Shown piece by piece: positions 60,479 through 64,000 of a stretch of 64,000 nt of DNA. A program made the translations under genes and the position numbers. A model generated the notes under the pieces. That model was not told where the DNA came from, did no database searches, and saw only the letters and a program-made list of their open reading frames with translations. Within the stretch, counting starts at the first letter, position 1, and each line of letters opens with the position of its first letter. This DNA is from Avedoeria sp964651245 (lineage in GTDB: Bacteria; Chloroflexota; Anaerolineae; Epilineales; Epilineaceae). The stretch lies in NCBI GenBank assembly GCA_964651245.1, contig CAZYVI010000001.1:350187-414186 (forward strand), read 5' to 3'.

Positions 60479-61078
60479 CTACGGCGCCGCCGGCGGCGGC
60501 TCGTCCCACGCCCGCACGAAGTCCTCGAGCGCGATGCCAAGGCCGTCGGCGATGCGGTTGATGTAGTTGAAGTAGCCGATCACCTGCGCCGCGTCGTGGA
60601 TCGCGGCATCGCCGAACCCGGCGCGGCGCAGCGCCTCGACGTCGGCGGCGGTCATCGCGGCCGGACGGCCGGTCAGCTTCTCGGCGTAGGCGCACAGCGC
60701 GGCGTCGGGCGGGGACAGCGGCGCGGTGCGCCAGTCGGCGGCCACGGCGTGGACGTAGGCGTCGGCGTCGGCGGGCGAGAGGCCCAGGTCGGCTTCGACC
60801 TCGGCACGGAGGTCGTGGGCGTGGGCCCGCGTTCAGTAGACGCAGCCGTTGGCGCGCGAGACAACGGTGGCCAGCATCTCGCGCTGCGAGCGCGACAGCG
60901 GCGACGGACCGTACATCAGGACGCCGTAGAAGCGCATCGACGCCTGCATCGCCCGCGGGTTCTGGCTCATCAGGCTGACGATGTGCCAGATCCGGCCGGC
61001 GCGGCCGAGCGCGGCGTCGTACTCGGCTTTCAGCAGCCCCTCGGCCCGGTCGGGACCGACGACATCGATGTACGGCAT
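60479..61078 (-). CDS. AhpD-like peroxidase-related protein with in-frame TGA: candidate selenoprotein
   Basis: Read through a TGA at 60833-60835, the frame is 199 residues and matches the carboxymuconolactone-decarboxylase/AhpD 'peroxidase-related' family over its whole length: SQNPRAMQASMRFYGVLMYGPSPLSRSQREMLA before, and PPDAALCAYAEKLTGRPAAMTAADVEALRRAGF plus YFNYINRIADGLGI after. In the family the redox site is N-x-C-x-Y-C; here it is N77-G-C79-V-Y81-TGA82, followed by T-R-A-H-A-H. A 7-bp hairpin with G in the loop follows 17 nt later (60796-60815), as in bacterial SECIS elements. I therefore read residue 82 as selenocysteine (CxxU); a nonsense mutation or sequencing error is the alternative. 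It lies 19 nt downstream of the MarR gene. Confidence 0.7.
60796..60815 (-). promoter_or_regulatory. SECIS-like hairpin downstream of the in-frame TGA
   Basis: Stem CGACCTC/GAGGTCG (7 perfect pairs) with loop CGTGCC. It starts 17 nt after the TGA, so the apical loop is 24 nt away, and the second loop base is G. Both features fit the bacterial SECIS consensus as I remember it. It lies within the coding sequence, as bacterial SECIS elements do. Confidence 0.5.
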
Positions 61079-61097
61079 TGACGTGCGCGGCCCGCCC

Positions 61098-61562
61098 TCA
61101 GGCGTGCTGGCGCTCGGCGACCGCCACGGCCGCGGCGCGCTCGAGCACCCCGGCGACGCGGGCCGCCTCATCGTGGTCGAGGGCGCTGCCGAAGAGGTCC
61201 TGCACCGCCTGGGCGTACACGGGGGCCGCCGCCTCCATCGCCGCCGCGCCGGCGTCGGTGAGGACGGCGTAGGCGCCGCGGCGGTCGCTCGGACAGCGCT
61301 CGCGGCGCAGCAGTCCGTCGGCCTCGAGGCGGTCGACAAGCCGCGTCAGGCCGCTGCGGCTCAGCGCGACGTGGTCGGCCAGGTCGTGCATCCGCTGGCG
61401 GTGGTCCGTGGCCTCGTGGACCGCCATCAACACGTCGAACGTGCTCAGCGAGACACAGCCGGCCGCCGCCAGCCGGTGGTCCACCGCCTCGGTGAGACGC
61501 GCGTGGGCGGTCAAGAAGGCCCGCCACGCGCCCAGGACGCCTTCGCACAGGATCGGTGCCAT
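61098..61562 (-). CDS. MarR-family transcriptional regulator
   Basis: A 154-residue winged-helix regulator. N-terminal dimer helices, then the DNA-binding region (~55-100; TFDVLMAVHEATDHRQRMHDLADHVALSRSGLTRLVDRLEADGLLRRERCPSDRRGAYAVLT) with the wing motif CPSDRRGA. Cysteines at C6, C36 and in the wing could make it redox-responsive like OhrR, though the OhrR Cys pattern is not exact. The start ATG at 61560-61562 is leaderless (TACCAT ends 6 nt before). It is transcribed away from the doxX-like gene and together with the AhpD-like gene; a palindrome between the two promoters is its likely operator. Confidence 0.92.
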   Translation of the reverse strand: MAPILCEGVLGAWRAFLTAHARLTEAVDHRLAAAGCVSLSTFDVLMAVHEATDHRQRMHDLADHVALSRSGLTRLVDRLEADGLLRRERCPSDRRGAYAVLTDAGAAAMEAAAPVYAQAVQDLFGSALDHDEAARVAGVLERAAAVAVAERQHA

Positions 61563-61568
61563 GGGCCA

Positions 61569-61577
61569 ATGGTAGCA
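61569..61577 (-). promoter_or_regulatory. Extended -10 promoter of the marR-ahpD unit
   Basis: On the minus strand TGC-TACCAT: TG one base before the -10 hexamer TACCAT (61569-61574). The ATG is 6 nt downstream, so the mRNA is leaderless. Confidence 0.55.
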
Positions 61578-61591
61578 CACCGCATAACTTG

Positions 61592-61603
61592 TTGCGCTCG
61601 CAA
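61592..61603. promoter_or_regulatory. Palindromic operator candidate TTGCGCTCGCAA
   Basis: An inverted repeat TTGCG-N2-CGCAA between the divergent genes. It contains the -35 hexamer of the doxX-like promoter and occupies the -35 position of the marR promoter, so one bound dimer could block both. Confidence 0.5.
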
Positions 61604-61620
61604 TGATTGTGCGGTAAACT
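61592..61620 (+). promoter_or_regulatory. Promoter of the DoxX-like gene, TTGCGC-17-TAAACT
   Basis: TTGCGC (61592-61597), 17 bp, TAAACT (61615-61620). Leader about 55 nt. Confidence 0.55.
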
Positions 61621-61681
61621 ATCTGGCATCGCCGCCCGGCGCCGCGCAGGCGCCGTCCACCCGCAACAGGAGCGTTTCACC

Positions 61682-62131
61682 ATGTCGCTGCTCGAGCCCA
61701 TCCTGGCCACGACCGCCGAAATCGCACCCCTGATCGCCCGCCTCGTCCTCGGCCTCGTCATCCTGCCGCACGGGCTGCAGAAGGCGTTCGGCTGGTTCGG
61801 CGGCTACGGCCCCAAGGCCACGATCGGCTACTTCGCCTCGCTAGGCATCCCGGCGCCGCTCGGCTGGCTCGGCATCGCCACCGAGACGGTCGGCCCGCTG
61901 CTGCTCATCGCCGGCCTCTTCAGCCGCCCCGCCGCGCTGGCCGTCGGCGCGATGATGGTCGTGGCCACCGCCCTGCAGCACTGGCCGCGGTTCTTCATGA
62001 ACTGGGGCGCCGAGGGGGGGCGCCGCGAAGGCTTCGAGTATCACCTCCTCGCCCTCGGCCTCGCTGCGATCGTCGCACTCCACGGCGGCGGCCTGTGGTC
62101 GCTCGACGCCGCGATCCTGGGCGCGCGTTAG
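61682..62131 (+). CDS. DoxX-family membrane protein
   Basis: A 149-residue protein with four membrane helices (LIARLVLGLVILPHGLQKAF, IATETVGPLLLIAGLFSRPAALAVGAMMVVATAL, HLLALGLAAIVALHGGGLWSLD). HGLQKAFGWFGGYG and GYFASLGIPAPLGWL are DoxX hallmarks. DoxX proteins are linked to thiol/oxidative-stress defence in some bacteria. AGGAG 9 nt upstream supports the start at 61682. Divergent from the MarR-AhpD pair and sharing an operator candidate with it, consistent with a redox-controlled locus. The AT-rich sequence right after the stop may mark the edge of an integrated element. Confidence 0.92.
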   Translation: MSLLEPILATTAEIAPLIARLVLGLVILPHGLQKAFGWFGGYGPKATIGYFASLGIPAPLGWLGIATETVGPLLLIAGLFSRPAALAVGAMMVVATALQHWPRFFMNWGAEGGRREGFEYHLLALGLAAIVALHGGGLWSLDAAILGAR

Positions 62132-62196
62132 AGGGCCCAAAAATAACCATTATAGGGCGTTGAGCCTAGCCTAACACACACAGAGGGGCGGGGGGC

Positions 62197-63489
62197 ATGG
62201 CATCGAACACCGGGCGCCGCGGCGCCGACAGCGCGGCCGCGATCGACGGCGAGGGCATCGACGGCGCCGACGGCATCGGGGCGGGCGTTCATTCCGAAAT
62301 GAACGCGCCCGCCGCGCCGATCATGGCACTACCACGGGCCGCGCCGATCGCGGCAACCGACGGCGAGCGCGGTAGCCGTGCCGTCGCGCACTATCTGACG
62401 GCGCAGCTATCGCCGGGCGTGAGCCGGTCCGCGTCGGCAGGACGGTTGGACCTAGCCGCGCTCGCCCTCACGCTTGCCATGAGCGGCGCGGCCCGCGGCG
62501 CCGATGCCGTGAACAACGCGCGGTCCGCGCTGGACGAACACCGGGCCGGCGTTGACGTGGGGGCGACGGCGGCCGCGGCGCCGTTGGTCGCAGCGCGAGC
62601 GGCGATCGCGGCCGCGTGCAATTCCGCCGGGCGCAGCGATCCCGGTGCGGTTGCTCGGGCGTACCCTTGGGGCGCCGTCACGGCGGCAGACGTGTTGAAC
62701 CTCGGCGCCGCGCTGGCGTCCGTCTATGCGCCCTCTACCGTGTCCGCGATCCTGTCGGCCGTGCGCAGCGTCCTGCGGCTGGCGGTTGCGTTCGGGGAGG
62801 CGGATAGCGCAGAGGCGACGGCGGCCGCGGCGATCAAACGGCCTCGGGACGGGCGCGAGCATCCGGCGCCGCGACGATCGACGGCGCACGCGGGCGATCC
62901 TGCCACGCTCGCCGCTCTCTGGCGGGCGATCGACCGCGACGACAATGCGGCCCGTCGCGCCCGCGATCGTGCGATCATCGCGCTACTGTACGGCGCCGGA
63001 CTGAGGCGGGCAGAGGCGGCCGCGTTGACAATGGGCGCCGTCGGCGCGGACCTCGGGGGCGGGCGCGTCCAGGTTGAACGCGGGAAGGGCGGGCGCTCTC
63101 GGCTTGTCCCGGTTGCGGCATGGGCCGCGGCGGCGCTTGCGGACTGGCGAGCGGCCCGGCGGTCGGCGCTGGACGATACCGCCGGCGGCGGCGCGTTCCT
63201 GCTGAGCGTCAACCGCTATGGACGCATCGCGGCGACTCCGCTAACCGGGCAGACCATCGGGCGCATCGTCGGGCGCATCGCCGCGGCGGCGGGCGTCCCG
63301 GTTGTACCTCATGACCTACGGCGCGCGTTCGTATCCGCAGCGATCACGGCAGGGGGCGGTGACCTCAGCGCGGCCGCGTTCCTCGCCGGGCATGCGAGCG
63401 TGACGACGACGGCCCGATACGACCGTCGGCAGGAACGCGCGGCCGCAGTCGTGGCCGCGAAAATACCAATGCCTGAACCTGCACGGTGA
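62197..63489 (+). CDS. Tyrosine recombinase / phage-type integrase
   Basis: A 430-residue site-specific recombinase. N-terminal region to ~60 is low-complexity; a SAM-like core-binding domain runs ~60-215. The catalytic domain (~235-420) has the full set of active-site residues: R270 (GAGLRRAEA), H372-x-x-R375 (PHDLRRAF), H399 (GHASVTTTARY) and nucleophile Y408. Lysine of the beta2-3 turn probably in ERGKGGRSR. Codon use (more CTA, GTT, GCA) differs from its neighbours, and the sequence on both sides is less GC-rich, so it is probably horizontally acquired. A G-rich site (GGGGCGGGGGG) stands before the ATG. It may move the element that starts here. Confidence 0.92.
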   Translation: MASNTGRRGADSAAAIDGEGIDGADGIGAGVHSEMNAPAAPIMALPRAAPIAATDGERGSRAVAHYLTAQLSPGVSRSASAGRLDLAALALTLAMSGAARGADAVNNARSALDEHRAGVDVGATAAAAPLVAARAAIAAACNSAGRSDPGAVARAYPWGAVTAADVLNLGAALASVYAPSTVSAILSAVRSVLRLAVAFGEADSAEATAAAAIKRPRDGREHPAPRRSTAHAGDPATLAALWRAIDRDDNAARRARDRAIIALLYGAGLRRAEAAALTMGAVGADLGGGRVQVERGKGGRSRLVPVAAWAAAALADWRAARRSALDDTAGGGAFLLSVNRYGRIAATPLTGQTIGRIVGRIAAAAGVPVVPHDLRRAFVSAAITAGGGDLSAAAFLAGHASVTTTARYDRRQERAAAVVAAKIPMPEPAR

Positions 63490-63501
63490 TCGTTGTATTT
63501 C

Positions 63502-63834
63502 TTAAGGCGTAGGAACGCATTTAGGAGTCGCGAGTGCGCTTGTAGACAAAGGCGTCGCGGGTATAAGGCTGGGGTACGGAGTGCCAAGGCCGCTGTAGAG
63601 CGATGTGGCAATTGCGGCAAGGGTCGCATTCGGCGTAGGCGATGCAACAACCGGAGATGTAGGTGTTGCGATTCCAGATGCCTCCGTAACGGTAGGAGCA
63701 GGTGGTGGTGTGTTGGTAGGTGATTGCGCCGTCGTGAATGACAGATGCAATGGAATATTTATAGAAACAAGAAGAATCGCAGCCAGAATGATGCTCGCGA
63801 TTGCGACTAGCCTTCTCCGTCCCTCTCTCTTCAT
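63502..63834 (-). CDS. Small exported Pro/Thr-stalk protein in low-GC DNA
   Basis: 110 residues: basic N-terminus (MKREGRRRLVAIAS), one hydrophobic segment (~10-30), then a Thr/Pro/Ser-rich stalk (SPTNTPPPAPTVTEASG, PTSPVVASPTPNATLA) ending in KCVPTP. No folded domain. GGAGG stands 5-6 nt before the ATG at 63832-63834. The composition is that of the exported proteins earlier in the window but the codons are much less GC-rich, so it comes from a different genomic background. It could be the remnant of a longer stalked protein. Nothing else recognisable fills 63835-64000. Confidence 0.6.
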   Translation of the reverse strand: MKREGRRRLVAIASIILAAILLVSINIPLHLSFTTAQSPTNTPPPAPTVTEASGIATPTSPVVASPTPNATLAAIATSLYSGLGTPYPSLIPATPLSTSALATPKCVPTP

Positions 63835-64000
63835 CGTATCCTCCAAATTGCTCTTACGGAGTGTGTCCGCAAGCGTCCGTTTCGTGGCTTAGGTGATGAT
63901 CGCTAAAGACTGATACGCTCGGATTGGGCCATCCCCAGCCCAAAGGTAACCGTTCACCCGGTTGCCGGCAGCAGCGACGGCGGCTCAGCCTGAACGAGAT

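Noticed and set aside
60479..60745. A separate small gene of 88 codons after the in-frame TGA
   Set aside because: Its product is the C-terminal half of the AhpD-like family and begins within a conserved helix, with no promoter or ribosome site of its own; it belongs to the gene at 60479-61078.
60833..61339. A 168-codon frame combining MarR antisense-frame sequence with the first half of the AhpD-like protein
   Set aside because: The family similarity starts at the ATG at 61078; residues before it come from an out-of-frame reading of the MarR gene.

Overview
The window is very GC-rich bacterial DNA. I infer a member of the Chloroflexota (Anaerolineae/Ardenticatenia-like). The reasons are many exported proteins with long Pro/Thr ('TPTATP') stalks, a recurring [Y/F/L]-L-P motif beside those stalks, DUF2270 and M32/M3 peptidase families, and an aerobic caa3-type oxidase. 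No rRNA and no CRISPR array is visible. One tRNA, tRNA-Arg(UCG), lies near 3.2 kb. No stretch over 300 bases lacks a gene.

Layout. 0-31.6 kb is dominated by surface and secreted proteins: the end of a glycosidase, a VWA protein, two subtilases (one of about 1560 residues), an FG-GAP/VWA protein, a beta-propeller, a 1244-residue stalked protein, a CAP-dockerin protein and two cohesin-like proteins. Household genes sit among them: M3 oligopeptidase, thioredoxin-like lipoprotein, NfeD/SPFH pair, double GNAT, MFS pump, peroxiredoxin-like protein and asparaginase. 31.7-39 kb holds a lipoprotein, an overlapping three-gene signalling operon (DUF2270-DUF2179 membrane protein, histidine kinase, NarL-type regulator), a SLC13-like permease with TrkA-C domains and an M32 carboxypeptidase. 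39.1-44.4 kb is a complete caa3 oxidase operon. 44.4-49.1 kb is a peptide/oligopeptide ABC importer without ATPase genes, plus a lipoprotein. 49.1-60.4 kb carries a Lon-like protease, a lytic transglycosylase with an SOS-type promoter, a TrmJ/SpoU methyltransferase, a GH38-like protein, a stalked glycosidase and glucose-6-phosphate isomerase.

60.4-62.1 kb is the most interesting locus: a divergent redox cluster of a DoxX-like protein opposite a MarR regulator and an AhpD-like peroxidase-related protein. The AhpD-like gene has an in-frame TGA exactly at the second active-site Cys (C-V-Y-TGA), followed at the right distance by a hairpin resembling a bacterial SECIS, so it is a candidate selenoprotein. 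The two promoters share a palindrome. From 62.13 kb the base composition changes, a tyrosine recombinase appears, and the last 500 bases are clearly lower in GC, which looks like the left edge of an integrated element.

Cross-cutting signals: several genes have a good -10 box 6-8 nt before the start codon and no Shine-Dalgarno, suggesting leaderless mRNAs; the others have clear GGAGG-type sites. Most very long ORFs on the second strand are GC-bias shadows and were rejected.
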